A stretch of 25,322 nucleotides of DNA. Origin: Balneolales bacterium (GTDB lineage: Bacteria; Bacteroidota; Rhodothermia; Balneolales; Natronogracilivirgulaceae). Of the stretch, positions 14,490 to 23,253 are shown one piece after another; position 1 is the first letter of the stretch; the number at the start of each line of letters is the position of its first letter. The notes beneath the pieces were generated by a model. That model did not search any database. It saw only the letters and a list, made by a program, of their open reading frames with translations, and was not told where the DNA came from. Location of the stretch: positions 1 through 25,322 of the forward strand of contig SLQI01000378.1 in assembly GCA_007131535.1 (NCBI GenBank), read 5' to 3'. The translations under genes and the position numbers were made by a program.

Positions 14490-15808
14490 GTTCTGAAAGT
14501 AAGCTTCAGCTCCTCTTGTTATCCATCGGTGCGGTGCTGGTTTCTCCTTTATACTACCTCGGTGATGGAGGGCTGTTTTCCGAAATAGTATTCTATCTTC
14601 TATTATCTGCCGGTACTATTTTACTCGGTGTTTATCTTACCAAAAACCCTGATATTGCCCTCAGCCCTTCCTATGTTTTTGGATCGACTATTTTATTATA
14701 TCTGGTAACCATACCCCATGGAATTTTTATAGATACAGAACTATATCGGCATATATGGGATGGACTTATTCAGAATGAAGGAGAAAATCCCTATGCGTAT
14801 ACCCCGCTTTCAGAAGCATGGTTCGGAATGCGCGGGCATGAAGTGTTTCAGCATTTGAAGGAACCTCGCTTTTATTCCGCATCAGCTCCGGTTGAGATGG
14901 TGTTTCACCGGTTCCTGGCATGGCTCGAACCCGTTGCAGGTTTAAATGGCTTAATCATTGCTTACAAACTATTTGCAATTCTCAGCGGCCTTGGAGTTAT
15001 TTGGCTTTTATTAAAGCTTCTGGGAAGTGACGATGTTATCCCCTCGCATGTATTACTTTTTGCGTGGAACCCGGTCATTTTACTGATGATTGCCGGTCAG
15101 GGTACCCTGGATAACCTGGCCGTACTTTCAGTACTCGGTATCATTTATTTCATGGATCATGAGCAGCAAGAGATCATGCCTATGTTCTGGGGGATTTCAA
15201 TGCACCTCACCCTGTTAACCTGGATCTTACTCCCCTGGCTGATTTACAGAGTCCGCTGGTCTTATATGCTGATCGCGCTCGGGACATGGGCGGTCTGGTG
15301 GCTGCCGTTTTTCAGCTCTGATGTTCTGCTAAATTACTTCAATGGCTTGATAGCTTACCATCTCTACCCGGCATCTTCCGCAACATTTGGCTATCTGCTG
15401 ATTGAATTGTTTTCTCATCTCTATTCGGGAAGTGAACAATGGATTTATGCCACCCTGGTAATCGGTTTCGCAGCTTACATTATACTTAGAGGAAGGCCGT
15501 ATTCAGGTTATGATTCTTATCAGATTATCACCCCTGTTTTCTTGATAGCCATATTATTATGGGTGGTTTTACCGAATTTTTCAACCGGACTTCTTGCTAC
15601 GTGCATTGCACTTGGAGTACTGGACACACGGCTGAGATTCTATATTCCCATTCTTTCTGTAATGATCGTACCCCAGATTATTGCGCTCAGACTGGATGAA
15701 TGGGCCTGGATACCGGCCCTTATCAATAGTTTTATATTGGTATCCGCGGGTTTTTACTTGTATATCACCCGGAAACAGAATGGCAGCTTAGCAGCAGATG
15801 TCCGTTAA
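14486..15808 (+). CDS. GT-C type membrane glycosyltransferase, mannosyltransferase-like
   Basis: The 440 residues contain about 11-12 transmembrane helices. The first large periplasmic loop carries FIDTELYRHIWDGLIQNEGE followed by NPYAYTP (81-106), a motif typical of polyprenyl-phosphate-sugar-dependent GT-C enzymes (D-x-YRYxWDGxxxxxGxNPY). Asp83/Glu85 or Asp92 are the candidate catalytic acids. Such enzymes transfer mannose or related sugars from a lipid-linked donor on the outer face of the inner membrane. The acceptor cannot be read from sequence. It is translationally coupled to the HATPase gene and converges with the DUF3524 glycosyltransferase. Confidence 0.78.
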   Translation: MSSESKLQLLLLSIGAVLVSPLYYLGDGGLFSEIVFYLLLSAGTILLGVYLTKNPDIALSPSYVFGSTILLYLVTIPHGIFIDTELYRHIWDGLIQNEGENPYAYTPLSEAWFGMRGHEVFQHLKEPRFYSASAPVEMVFHRFLAWLEPVAGLNGLIIAYKLFAILSGLGVIWLLLKLLGSDDVIPSHVLLFAWNPVILLMIAGQGTLDNLAVLSVLGIIYFMDHEQQEIMPMFWGISMHLTLLTWILLPWLIYRVRWSYMLIALGTWAVWWLPFFSSDVLLNYFNGLIAYHLYPASSATFGYLLIELFSHLYSGSEQWIYATLVIGFAAYIILRGRPYSGYDSYQIITPVFLIAILLWVVLPNFSTGLLATCIALGVLDTRLRFYIPILSVMIVPQIIALRLDEWAWIPALINSFILVSAGFYLYITRKQNGSLAADVR

Positions 15809-15852
15809 TGTGAGGCATTTTCAGAATAGCTGGATCTTAAAATAATACTGTT

Positions 15853-16995
15853 TTAAACTGCAGATTCCGCCTGCTTGTCCGAGTAGGCTTTTGCCGCATT
15901 TTCAAACAAAGCGTCAAACCGTTCGATGGCTTTGTTCCAGTCCAGGTGCGCGTTAACCGCCTTTAAGGTAGAGACCGGCAGTGGCTTGGTATGATTTTTC
16001 AACAGATCGTGCATCAACCGGAAGAGTTCGTCTTCATCCTCATAGAAAACGGGAGCGTGCAGCAGAGGATCTTTGAGATTGTCCGGCATGAGCTCGGGAT
16101 AGGTTAACTTGTTCGGCATCACCGGATGGCAGCCACAGTAAATAGCTTCCATTATGGCCACACAGAAAAACTCATGTTCGGCGGTGGATACCACAATATC
16201 TCCTTTGTGGAGAAGGTTGCTGTATACTTCAAAATCATCCACGTAACCATAGTGAATTATCCGGCTGCCGTAACGCTTCCAGGCTTCACGGAATGCCTGG
16301 GGTTTGTCGTGATTATTGTCGCCGGCCAGGATCAGCTCGAAATCGCAGCCGCTGTCATCCAGCCGGTTCATCACCCTGAAAAACATATCCGGGTTTTTAT
16401 CGAAAGCCCACCTTTGGTTCCATACGATTACCGGCGGACCTTTTCGGGCTTTAGGTTTTCGGTATTGATCATGTCTGGAAAGATCCAACCCGGGATGCAT
16501 CACCGTACTTTTCGCCTCCAGCATTTTAATCGATTCCGACTGGTGATAGTCGGGAAACCGGGATAAAAAGCCCGGCAGCTCCTGCATGAAGGAATCAAAA
16601 TGAAAATGAGAGTTGAAGATCACCTGATTGGCGGAAAGCGCACTCAAATAATTGATATAGCAATACGTCAGGTCCCGATCCTCACCTTCCGGCACCGGCT
16701 GGGTCAGTTGATTTTCATGCATATAAAACAGCACGGGAGTATTGGCGAACCGTGGATTGGTAAGAGCGATGAAAGCGGGAAGATTCGTCATGCTGCTGGC
16801 CAGAACGAGATCGATGTCGGCATCAATCATGGCCGTTTTTTCGGCAAGCGTAACGGCTCCGCCATTCATCCTCCACTTCCAGTAGCGGTCGCTCATAGTT
16901 ACGGTGTGGATGGTATGGCGTGAATGGCGTTGCAGCCCATCCAGAAAAGCTTTATGGGAACCGCCCATAAACGGCTCTACAATGAGGATGTCCAT
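15853..16995 (-). CDS. DUF3524 / GTDC1-like glycosyltransferase, probable tRNA-queuosine mannosyltransferase
   Basis: The 380 residues align by eye with the GTDC1 family along the N-terminal half: MDILIVEPFMGGSHKAF (1-17), WKWRMNG (39-45), LASSMTNLPAF, LFYMHENQLTQPV (89-101), YCYINYLSAL (111-120) and VIFNSHFHFDSF (125-136). The C-terminal Rossmann half has the GT-B E-x7-E signature in EFFCVAIMEA. Animal GTDC1 (QTMAN) mannosylates queuosine-34 of tRNA-Asp. Extending that to this bacterial member is inference. The protein is cytoplasmic with no signal peptide. It starts 6 bp after mutL, so it is the third gene of a small-protein/mutL operon. Confidence 0.82.
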   Translation of the reverse strand: MDILIVEPFMGGSHKAFLDGLQRHSRHTIHTVTMSDRYWKWRMNGGAVTLAEKTAMIDADIDLVLASSMTNLPAFIALTNPRFANTPVLFYMHENQLTQPVPEGEDRDLTYCYINYLSALSANQVIFNSHFHFDSFMQELPGFLSRFPDYHQSESIKMLEAKSTVMHPGLDLSRHDQYRKPKARKGPPVIVWNQRWAFDKNPDMFFRVMNRLDDSGCDFELILAGDNNHDKPQAFREAWKRYGSRIIHYGYVDDFEVYSNLLHKGDIVVSTAEHEFFCVAIMEAIYCGCHPVMPNKLTYPELMPDNLKDPLLHAPVFYEDEDELFRLMHDLLKNHTKPLPVSTLKAVNAHLDWNKAIERFDALFENAAKAYSDKQAESAV

Positions 16996-17001
16996 GCTGT
17001 G

Positions 17002-18867
17002 CTATTTCTTTTTACTTTGAAAACGGGACTGTATTTCTTCCAGTGGAATATACAGTAATGTAGGTTTATTCAGAGGATCAAAATAGGGATGATCACAGGA
17101 AAAAAGCTGGTCGATGAGGGACTCCATTTCTTCCTGTGTAAGCCGTTTTCCCTTACGGATTGCAGTCTTGTTGGCATACGCGAGAGCCAGTTTTTCCCGC
17201 TTGCTTAAACTCAGAGAATTGCTGAGTGTCTGATACTGCTGGAGGATTTCTCCCAGCAGCCGGTATTCATCACCGCTTTGTATGTCTGCGGGAACCCCGA
17301 GAATCATGGCGGTATTGCCGCTTAAAAGCTGAATATTAAACCCCAGTCGCACTATCTCAGGTTCCAGTTGTTTCAACAATTGAAAATCCGAGGCGGAGAA
17401 CTCCAGGGTCTGGGGAAACAAAAGCTGCTGGGTGGATGGCAGTCCGCTTTCGGCCTCCGATAATGCGCGTTCATAAATGATGCGTTTATGGGCGGCATGT
17501 TGATCTATAATACTTATACCGGTGAGGGTTTGCGACATGATATACTGCTCATGTATCTGCCAGAAATTATTCTGGCGGAGAGCCTTACCCATATCTAAAC
17601 TGCTCTGGCCGGTATCCGCTGTTGATGGAGCCTCGGGGGTGTCGTATAAATTTTTGCCGGCTTCATTCCCATCCATTGGCATCGGGGGTTTGCCCTGAAA
17701 TCTTCCGCCGTTTCCGGACGATTGGGAAGGTGAAGGAAAGTCCTTCGGCCGGGATGCTGGTGGCTGCTCGAATCCGAAATCTTCGAATCCTCCCGTAGAG
17801 GACCTGGGCTGCGACTGATTTCTTTCCAGGTTCTCCAGGTCCGGTACCCGGAAGTGCTCGTTTAAGCCTTTCGTTACGATCGACCGCGTTAGCTGAGATA
17901 TGCTTTTTTCATCTTCAAACTTCACTTCCAGCTTGGAAGGATGCACGTTTACATCAACCTGCTCCGGATCAATTTTAAAAAACAGCGCGTAAAACGGATA
18001 TTCTTTATTCCGCAACCAATTATTGAAAGTATCCAGAATTACATAATTGAGGTGGCGGTGCATAAACGGCCGGTTGTTGACGAATAAAAACTGCTCACCC
18101 CGGGTTTTCTTGGCCATTTTCGGGTCGATCAGATACCCGTAAATATCTACCACGCTGGTTTTTTCCTCTACCGGTATCAGGCTGGCGCGATAGGATTTTC
18201 CGAAAATCGCAGCAATCCGATCAGCAAGTGATTGGGCAGGCAAGCGGTAGATGTTTTCCCCGTCGGCTCTTAGATGGAAAGCAATATCATTGTTGGCCAA
18301 CGCCGCTTGCTGGAATGTTATCAGTATATGGCGAAATTCGGTAGCATCGGTTTTCAGAAAAGCCCGTCTGGCCGGAACATTAAAAAACAGATTTCGTACG
18401 GTTACCGTCGTACCGTCATCAACAGCGGCCGGTTCCAGCCTGCGTTCTTCTCCGCCCCACAGCTCCAACTCAGATCCGTTTTCGTCCTCTACCCTTTTGG
18501 TTTTTACGTTGATCTGTGAAACCGAGGCAATGGATGCCATCGCTTCACCTCTGAAACCAAGGGTGAGAATGCGGCTCAGATCTTCAACAGAATTGATTTT
18601 GGAGGTGGCATGCCGCAGGAAACAAGGTCTGAGATCATCGCTGCTCATCCCGCAGCCATCATCTTTGACCTCAATCAGGGTGCGGCCGGCTTTTTCAATG
18701 GTCACCTCAATCGTTCGGGCACCCGCATCAACGGAGTTATCAATTAACTCCTTAACTACCGACGATGGGCGTTGCACCACCTCGCCCGCCGCAATTTTGT
18801 TGGAAATACTGCTCGGCAATTGTTGAATTACCGAGGTTGTCGAAGTTTCCCGTGATTCGTTCTCCAA
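17002..18867 (-). CDS. mutL: DNA mismatch repair protein MutL
   Basis: MutL links mismatch recognition by MutS to strand removal. The GHKL ATPase is intact: VVKELIDNSVDAGA (Glu40, Asn44), DDGCGM, HATSKI and GFRGEAMASI. The linker (about 345-430) is low-complexity Pro/Ser/Gly. The C-terminal domain has a DQHA motif (455-458) and a possible beta-clamp-binding motif QQLLFP (480-485). However, the Glu of DQHAx2Ex4E is Lys461, the ACKxAIR motif reads ANKTAIR, and CPHGRP is replaced by DPLNKP, so the nuclease site looks degraded. The start is a TTG at 18867, three codons after the in-frame stop of the small upstream gene; no ATG is available. It is 621 aa. Confidence 0.97.
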   Translation of the reverse strand: MENESRETSTTSVIQQLPSSISNKIAAGEVVQRPSSVVKELIDNSVDAGARTIEVTIEKAGRTLIEVKDDGCGMSSDDLRPCFLRHATSKINSVEDLSRILTLGFRGEAMASIASVSQINVKTKRVEDENGSELELWGGEERRLEPAAVDDGTTVTVRNLFFNVPARRAFLKTDATEFRHILITFQQAALANNDIAFHLRADGENIYRLPAQSLADRIAAIFGKSYRASLIPVEEKTSVVDIYGYLIDPKMAKKTRGEQFLFVNNRPFMHRHLNYVILDTFNNWLRNKEYPFYALFFKIDPEQVDVNVHPSKLEVKFEDEKSISQLTRSIVTKGLNEHFRVPDLENLERNQSQPRSSTGGFEDFGFEQPPASRPKDFPSPSQSSGNGGRFQGKPPMPMDGNEAGKNLYDTPEAPSTADTGQSSLDMGKALRQNNFWQIHEQYIMSQTLTGISIIDQHAAHKRIIYERALSEAESGLPSTQQLLFPQTLEFSASDFQLLKQLEPEIVRLGFNIQLLSGNTAMILGVPADIQSGDEYRLLGEILQQYQTLSNSLSLSKREKLALAYANKTAIRKGKRLTQEEMESLIDQLFSCDHPYFDPLNKPTLLYIPLEEIQSRFQSKKK

Positions 18868-18876
18868 GAATTCTGA

Positions 18877-19077
18877 TTAGCTTGCTAATGTAACAATTAA
18901 ATACAGCACAAATGCCAGTAAAACCGCATACGCCAGAACTGATCCGCCGTTACCTCGCCGGGTAATTCGGTGAAACTCAAGTCCTTCGCCATCTTTAGCC
19001 GGTTCCGGCTTATAATGTCGGTACTGATAGTTAAACTGTTTATGTTTGGGGATGCGCCCCATTATCGGACGAATCAT
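18877..19077 (-). CDS. Small basic one-TM protein upstream of mutL
   Basis: The protein has 66 residues: a basic, aromatic N-terminal part (GRIPKHKQFNYQYRHYKP) and one C-terminal TM helix (VLAYAVLLAFVLYLIVTL). I recall short proteins with a KHKxFNYxPRYY motif next to mutL in many Bacteroidota, sometimes mis-named riboflavin synthase beta subunit. The resemblance is from memory. The frame extends to 19245, but that part overlaps gmd and lacks conserved character, so I chose the ATG at 19077. Its TAA is in the same frame as mutL, three codons before the mutL TTG. The function is unknown. Confidence 0.72.
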   Translation of the reverse strand: MIRPIMGRIPKHKQFNYQYRHYKPEPAKDGEGLEFHRITRRGNGGSVLAYAVLLAFVLYLIVTLAS

Positions 19078-19183
19078 GGTATTATTTGACTTATAAATTT
19101 TTCGGTCCGTGTTCTCTGATGTTGAAACGTCGACCAAAGCTAAAATATTCCGAAGATTATGCAACCCTCTTACTACAATTCGA

Positions 19184-20278
19184 TCAAAAATGTAATTCGG
19201 AACGTAAACCGGGGAAAGAGTCTTTTTGTTGAAGCATGGCTTCAAGTTCCTTCCTGTCGGATTTTACCATGTGTTCAATCATTTCATCGAATGTGTAGAC
19301 CGGCTCCCAGCCTAACTTGGTCCGGGCCTTAGTCGCATCCCCGCGCAGCAATTCAACCTCGGTCGGTCGAAAGTAAACCGGATCGATTTCGATAATCTCC
19401 TTGCCGGTTTTCTTATCGATCCCTTTTTCATCAACCCCTTCCCCTTTCCATTCGAGCTGAATTCCGGCGCAGGCAAATGCTTTTTCACACATCGTGCGTA
19501 CCGAGTGGGTCCGGCCGGTTGCCAGCACATAATCTTCCGGTTCAGCCTGCTGAAGCATTGCCCACATGCCCTCAACATAATCGCGGGCATGTCCCCAGTC
19601 CCGGCGGGCATCCAGATTTCCGAGAAAAAGCTTTTCCTGTACACCTTTACTTATCCGAACAGCGGCACGGGTTATTTTACGGGTTACAAATGTTTCACCT
19701 CGTATCGGTGATTCATGATTAAACAGGATCCCGTTGCAGGCAAACATATTGTACGCTTCACGGTAATTGACGGTAATCCAGTAAGCATAGACTTTAGCGG
19801 CACCATAAGGAGAGCGGGGGTAAAACGGAGTATCCTCATTTTGAGGGGTTTCTTTAACCTTACCAAACATCTCACTGGTAGAGGCCTGATAGAACCGGGT
19901 GGTTTGGGTCATTCCGAGGATCCGGAGTGCCTCCAGAAGCCGAAGAGTTCCCAAAGCATCGCTATTAGCGGTGTATTCGGGCGTATCAAAAGAAACCTGC
20001 ACATGACTTTGTGCGGCCAGATTGTAGATTTCATCAGGCTGCACTTCCTGAATTATGCGTATAAGGTTGGTGGCATCCGTGAGGTCGCCGTAGTGCATAT
20101 AAAACGGAAGCCCCTTAAAATGCGGATCCGTATACAGATGGTCTACCCTGCCGGTGTTAAAAGAGCTCGATCTTCTTTTAATCCCATGAACCGTATACCC
20201 CTTATCCAGCAGAAATTCCCCGAGGTATGCCCCGTCCTGCCCGGTGATTCCGGTGATTAAAGCGGTCTTTTCACTCAA
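19184..20278 (-). CDS. gmd: GDP-mannose 4,6-dehydratase
   Basis: Gmd converts GDP-mannose to GDP-4-keto-6-deoxymannose, the first step to GDP-L-fucose. This extended short-chain dehydrogenase has the NADP site GITGQDGAYLG (10-20), the RR-rich loop GIKRRSSSFNT and the catalytic residues Thr134 and Glu136 (STSEMFG), Tyr158 and Lys162 (YGAAK), all shifted by two from E. coli numbering. NHESPIRGETFVTRKI is also diagnostic. It has 364 aa, close to the family norm. The start is a TTG at 20278 inside the last codons of fcl (8-bp overlap), and there is no in-frame ATG, so translation is probably coupled to fcl. Confidence 0.97.
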   Translation of the reverse strand: MSEKTALITGITGQDGAYLGEFLLDKGYTVHGIKRRSSSFNTGRVDHLYTDPHFKGLPFYMHYGDLTDATNLIRIIQEVQPDEIYNLAAQSHVQVSFDTPEYTANSDALGTLRLLEALRILGMTQTTRFYQASTSEMFGKVKETPQNEDTPFYPRSPYGAAKVYAYWITVNYREAYNMFACNGILFNHESPIRGETFVTRKITRAAVRISKGVQEKLFLGNLDARRDWGHARDYVEGMWAMLQQAEPEDYVLATGRTHSVRTMCEKAFACAGIQLEWKGEGVDEKGIDKKTGKEIIEIDPVYFRPTEVELLRGDATKARTKLGWEPVYTFDEMIEHMVKSDRKELEAMLQQKDSFPGLRSELHF

Positions 20279-21233
20279 TGTGTACTTCTTTAAGATGTGA
20301 TTTATTAGATTTAAACCAGTTGTACGTATCTTCTATCCCCTGCCTCAGCGAAATCGACGGACTCCATCCGGTTTCCTTTACGCGAGTAATATCGAGAAGT
20401 TTGCGGGGAGTGCCGTCCGGTTTGGAAGTGTCCCAGTTTACTTTTCCGGTATGGCCTGTAATTTCACGGATAAGTTCGCTGAGTTCATAGATAGATAAAT
20501 CCTTGCCGGTGCCGATGTTATAAAAGTCATGTCCCGGTTGATGATGCAGAAAGTGCACTACCGCGCCGGCGAGGTCATCAACGTGAAGAAATTCTCTGAG
20601 CGGAGATCCAGTTCCCCACAGATTTACCTCTTTATCCGGAAGAGCCTCATGAAATTTGCGAATCAGTGCCGGGAGTACGTGGCTGGTTTTCAGGTCGAAG
20701 TTATCGTTCGGCCCGTAAAGGTTGGTCGGCATCAATGAAAAATAGCATCGCCCGTATTGGCGTCGCAATGCCTGGCACATTTTGAGTCCGGCTATCTTTG
20801 CCACAGCATACCATTCATTCGTGGCCTCCAGCGGACCGGTCAACAAAGAATCCTCCCGGATAGGCTGTCTGACTTCTCTGGGATAAATACAAGAACTGCC
20901 GAGAAATATCAGACGCTCCGTGCCGTATTGGTGGGCCGCATGTATAACGTTGTTTTGCAGGGTTAGGTTATCGCGGATAAACTGATAGGGATACTCGTTA
21001 TTAGCCAATATCCCCCCGACTCTGGCGGCGGCAAGAATCACCACTTCCGGTCTTGTTTGGCTGAAAAACGTATTCACCTGTTGCTGGTCACGCAAATCCA
21101 ACTCATCGGATGTACGGGTGATCAGATTGGTGTAACCATCGCGGTTCAGGGTCCGGAGGATTGCTGACCCTACCATTCCTCTGTGACCGGCTACATAAAT
21201 CGGCGTATGCGTATCGATGGATGCTGTACTCAT
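20271..21233 (-). CDS. fcl: GDP-L-fucose synthase
   Basis: Fcl (WcaG) epimerises and reduces the Gmd product to GDP-L-fucose, used for capsule, O-antigen or exopolysaccharide fucosylation. The 320 residues show the Rossmann motif VAGHRGMVGSA (14-24), LGSSCIYPR with Ser113 and Cys115, the Y-x3-K pair Tyr142/Lys146 (YAVAK), NLYGPNDNFD and the C-terminal GWSPSISLRQGI. fcl precedes gmd, so the two genes supply the complete two-step pathway. No fucosyltransferase or polysaccharide cluster is in the window. The ATG is at 21233. Confidence 0.96.
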   Translation of the reverse strand: MSTASIDTHTPIYVAGHRGMVGSAILRTLNRDGYTNLITRTSDELDLRDQQQVNTFFSQTRPEVVILAAARVGGILANNEYPYQFIRDNLTLQNNVIHAAHQYGTERLIFLGSSCIYPREVRQPIREDSLLTGPLEATNEWYAVAKIAGLKMCQALRRQYGRCYFSLMPTNLYGPNDNFDLKTSHVLPALIRKFHEALPDKEVNLWGTGSPLREFLHVDDLAGAVVHFLHHQPGHDFYNIGTGKDLSIYELSELIREITGHTGKVNWDTSKPDGTPRKLLDITRVKETGWSPSISLRQGIEDTYNWFKSNKSHLKEVHIE

Positions 21234-21558
21234 AATTTCAAAGATACTATAATTCGTAATCTAATGCAGAATATCGGTATAGCGGTTTCTGCCAGTATGT
21301 TGTGGTAATTGTTTAATTTTTACCGGGTTGATTAATAAATGCCTTCACATAATTGCAAAGCTTACTTCAACCTTAGGGGATTTTTTTTATCTTTTCGGAT
21401 CAACCTGATATCAATACTGTAAAGCTTGAGTCTGTCATGCATGGCCGGCGGGTTTTATTACAGCTAATATTGAAAGTTTTAAATTGCGTCGGAAACTGTA
21501 AAACCATCAGGTGTGACAATCAATGCCGGAATAAAGAAATCATTAACCGAAATCTATT
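21234..21558. other. 325-bp divergent intergenic region
   Basis: It lies between fcl (-) and icd (+), so both promoters should be here. It is AT-rich with a T8 run near 21381-21388. AAAGCTT occurs twice (around 21357 and 21421). I see no strong inverted repeat or riboswitch-like fold and cannot place a promoter with confidence. Confidence 0.5.
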
Positions 21559-22806
21559 ATGAGTTATACAAAACTTAAAGCTCCTGCAACCGGAGAAAAA
21601 GTAACCAAAAAGAGTGATGGCACACTTAATGTGCCGGACAATCCGATCATCCCCTATATAGAGGGAGATGGCATCGGGGTGGATATTACACCGGTTATGA
21701 CCAAAGTGATCGATGCCGCTGTTGATAAAGCGTACGGTGGCAAGAAAAAGATTGAGTGGCTGGAAATATTTGCGGGTGAAAAAGCTACCAAAGAATATGA
21801 TGATGATTCGGGATTACCCGATGATACTTTAAATGCTATTAAAGATTACCTGGTTGCTATTAAAGGCCCGCTGACCACCCCCGTGGGCGGTGGTTTTCGT
21901 AGTTTAAACGTAGCCTTGCGACAGAAACTGGACCTCTATGCCTGCGTGCGCCCGGTTCGATATTATAAAGGCACCCCCAGCCCGGTTAAAAAGCCGGAAC
22001 TGACCGACATGGTTATTTTCCGGGAAAACACCGAAGATATATATGCCGGGATTGAGTATCAGACCGGTACTCCTGAAGCGGAAAAAGTCAAAAAGTTTCT
22101 GATTGACGAGATGAAGGAAACCAACATCCGCTTTCCCGATACCGCCTCCATAGGTGTAAAACCGATTTCCGAGGAAGGCACCAAGCGCCTTGTTCGTTCT
22201 GCGATTGAATATGCCATCGATCAAAAGCGCAGAAATGTGACCCTCGTTCATAAAGGCAACATTATGAAATACACCGAGGGAAGTTTTAAGGATTGGGGTT
22301 ATGAGCTGGCCAAAGAAGAATACAACGCGAAAGAAATCGATGGCGGCCCCTGGTGTGAACTGCCCAACGGTATCGTGATCAAAGATGTGATCGCGGATGC
22401 ATTCCTGCAGCAAATACTAACACGACCGGCCGAATATGATGTGATCGCTACCATGAACCTCAACGGCGACTATATCTCTGACGCCCTGGCTGCCTGCGTT
22501 GGCGGAATCGGTATTGCACCGGGAGCCAACATCAACTATCAGAATGGCTATGCTCTGTTTGAAGCTACACATGGCACGGCTCCGAAATATGCCGGACAGG
22601 ATAAAGTTAATCCAGGCTCACTCATTCTCTCCGGGGTGATGATGCTGCGCTATCTCGGCTGGAACGAAGCTGCAGACCTTGTGGAAAAAGGTCTTGAAGC
22701 TTCCATCAACAACAAGAAAGTCACCTATGACTTCGAACGGCTGATGGAAGGAGCAACCAAGCTCAGCAGCTCCGAATTCGGCGATTCTATTATTTCCTAT
22801 ATGTAA
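21559..22806 (+). CDS. icd: Isocitrate dehydrogenase (NADP+), E. coli type
   Basis: This is the TCA-cycle enzyme that oxidatively decarboxylates isocitrate to 2-oxoglutarate. The 415 residues match the bacterial homodimeric class of about 416 aa. The isocitrate loop GGFRSLNVALRQKLDLYACV (111-130) includes Ser115, equivalent to the Ser113 that AceK phosphorylates in E. coli. VIFRENTEDIYAGIEY and the NADP-specifying HGTAPKYAGQDKVNPGS (Lys-Tyr) are present. No aceK is visible here. Its 2-oxoglutarate product is the substrate of the glutamate dehydrogenase encoded 7.5 kb away. The start is the ATG at 21559, and a hairpin terminator follows the stop. Confidence 0.98.
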   Translation: MSYTKLKAPATGEKVTKKSDGTLNVPDNPIIPYIEGDGIGVDITPVMTKVIDAAVDKAYGGKKKIEWLEIFAGEKATKEYDDDSGLPDDTLNAIKDYLVAIKGPLTTPVGGGFRSLNVALRQKLDLYACVRPVRYYKGTPSPVKKPELTDMVIFRENTEDIYAGIEYQTGTPEAEKVKKFLIDEMKETNIRFPDTASIGVKPISEEGTKRLVRSAIEYAIDQKRRNVTLVHKGNIMKYTEGSFKDWGYELAKEEYNAKEIDGGPWCELPNGIVIKDVIADAFLQQILTRPAEYDVIATMNLNGDYISDALAACVGGIGIAPGANINYQNGYALFEATHGTAPKYAGQDKVNPGSLILSGVMMLRYLGWNEAADLVEKGLEASINNKKVTYDFERLMEGATKLSSSEFGDSIISYM

Positions 22807-22811
22807 TCAAG

Positions 22812-22845
22812 AAAAACCGCCTCTTACTGCAAGGGGCGGTTTTTT
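22812..22845. terminator. Bidirectional intrinsic terminator between icd and the HIRAN gene
   Basis: AAAAACCGCCTC (22812-22823) pairs with GGGGCGGTTTTT (22833-22844) with one G-T wobble and a 9-nt loop. A-rich on the left and T-rich on the right, it can end transcription from either strand. It starts 5 bp after the icd stop and ends 5 bp before the convergent HIRAN stop. Confidence 0.9.
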
Positions 22846-22849
22846 ATGC

Positions 22850-23251
22850 TCATCTTTTGTTGCTGATCACTTCGATTTTTGCTTTTACTCTCTTTCGGCC
22901 GGGCCGTCCCGGATAAACTTCCCACACCTGAGCCGTAATGGTTGCCCGGCGATCCAGCACGTCAGTAATTATAGCGTTCCGGTCGGCTGGTACATAACCG
23001 ACTTTCATTCCACGCGCATAGACGGCAACGGCTTGACTGTCATGGGGGTTATCAGGCTCAAAAACCAATCTGAGGGGTTCTCCCGGCAACAGATCACGCA
23101 CCTTGTTATATCCCTCACAGTACTGTACTCCCGCCAAATAGAAAGCCAGCTGACGGATGGAAATCCTATCCCGATATTTTTCGGGATCTCGCCACTCCGG
23201 TTTCAGGGTGAAAATTCCCGTCGTGCGTAAAATTTGGGTTACTCGATGCAT
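22850..23251 (-). CDS. Stand-alone HIRAN-domain protein
   Basis: The 133 residues are essentially one HIRAN domain: AGVQYC (40-45), DLLPGEPLRLVFEPDNPHDS with QAVAVY following (53-78), then VGYVPADRN (84-92). These match the family pattern of a beta-strand, 'xxExxNPxDxxAVxV' and 'GYVPxxxA'. HIRAN domains, known from HLTF/Rad5, bind 3'-OH ends of single-stranded DNA. A cellular role for small bacterial versions is not established. I start at the ATG at 23251 because GGAGG lies 5 nt upstream. A GTG four codons earlier would put that Shine-Dalgarno inside the gene. A 35-residue N-terminal extension is unassigned. The leader hairpins are listed separately. Confidence 0.85.
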   Translation of the reverse strand: MHRVTQILRTTGIFTLKPEWRDPEKYRDRISIRQLAFYLAGVQYCEGYNKVRDLLPGEPLRLVFEPDNPHDSQAVAVYARGMKVGYVPADRNAIITDVLDRRATITAQVWEVYPGRPGRKRVKAKIEVISNKR

Positions 23252-23253
23252 AT

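Noticed and set aside
19078..19245. Longer form of the small protein upstream of mutL
   Set aside because: The extra 56 codons overlap the 3' end of gmd. The KHKQFNYQYRHY motif and TM helix begin only after the ATG at 19077.
19184..21233. Polysaccharide biosynthesis cluster
   Set aside because: Only gmd and fcl are present. There is no flippase, polymerase or fucosyltransferase in the window, so only precursor synthesis is supported.
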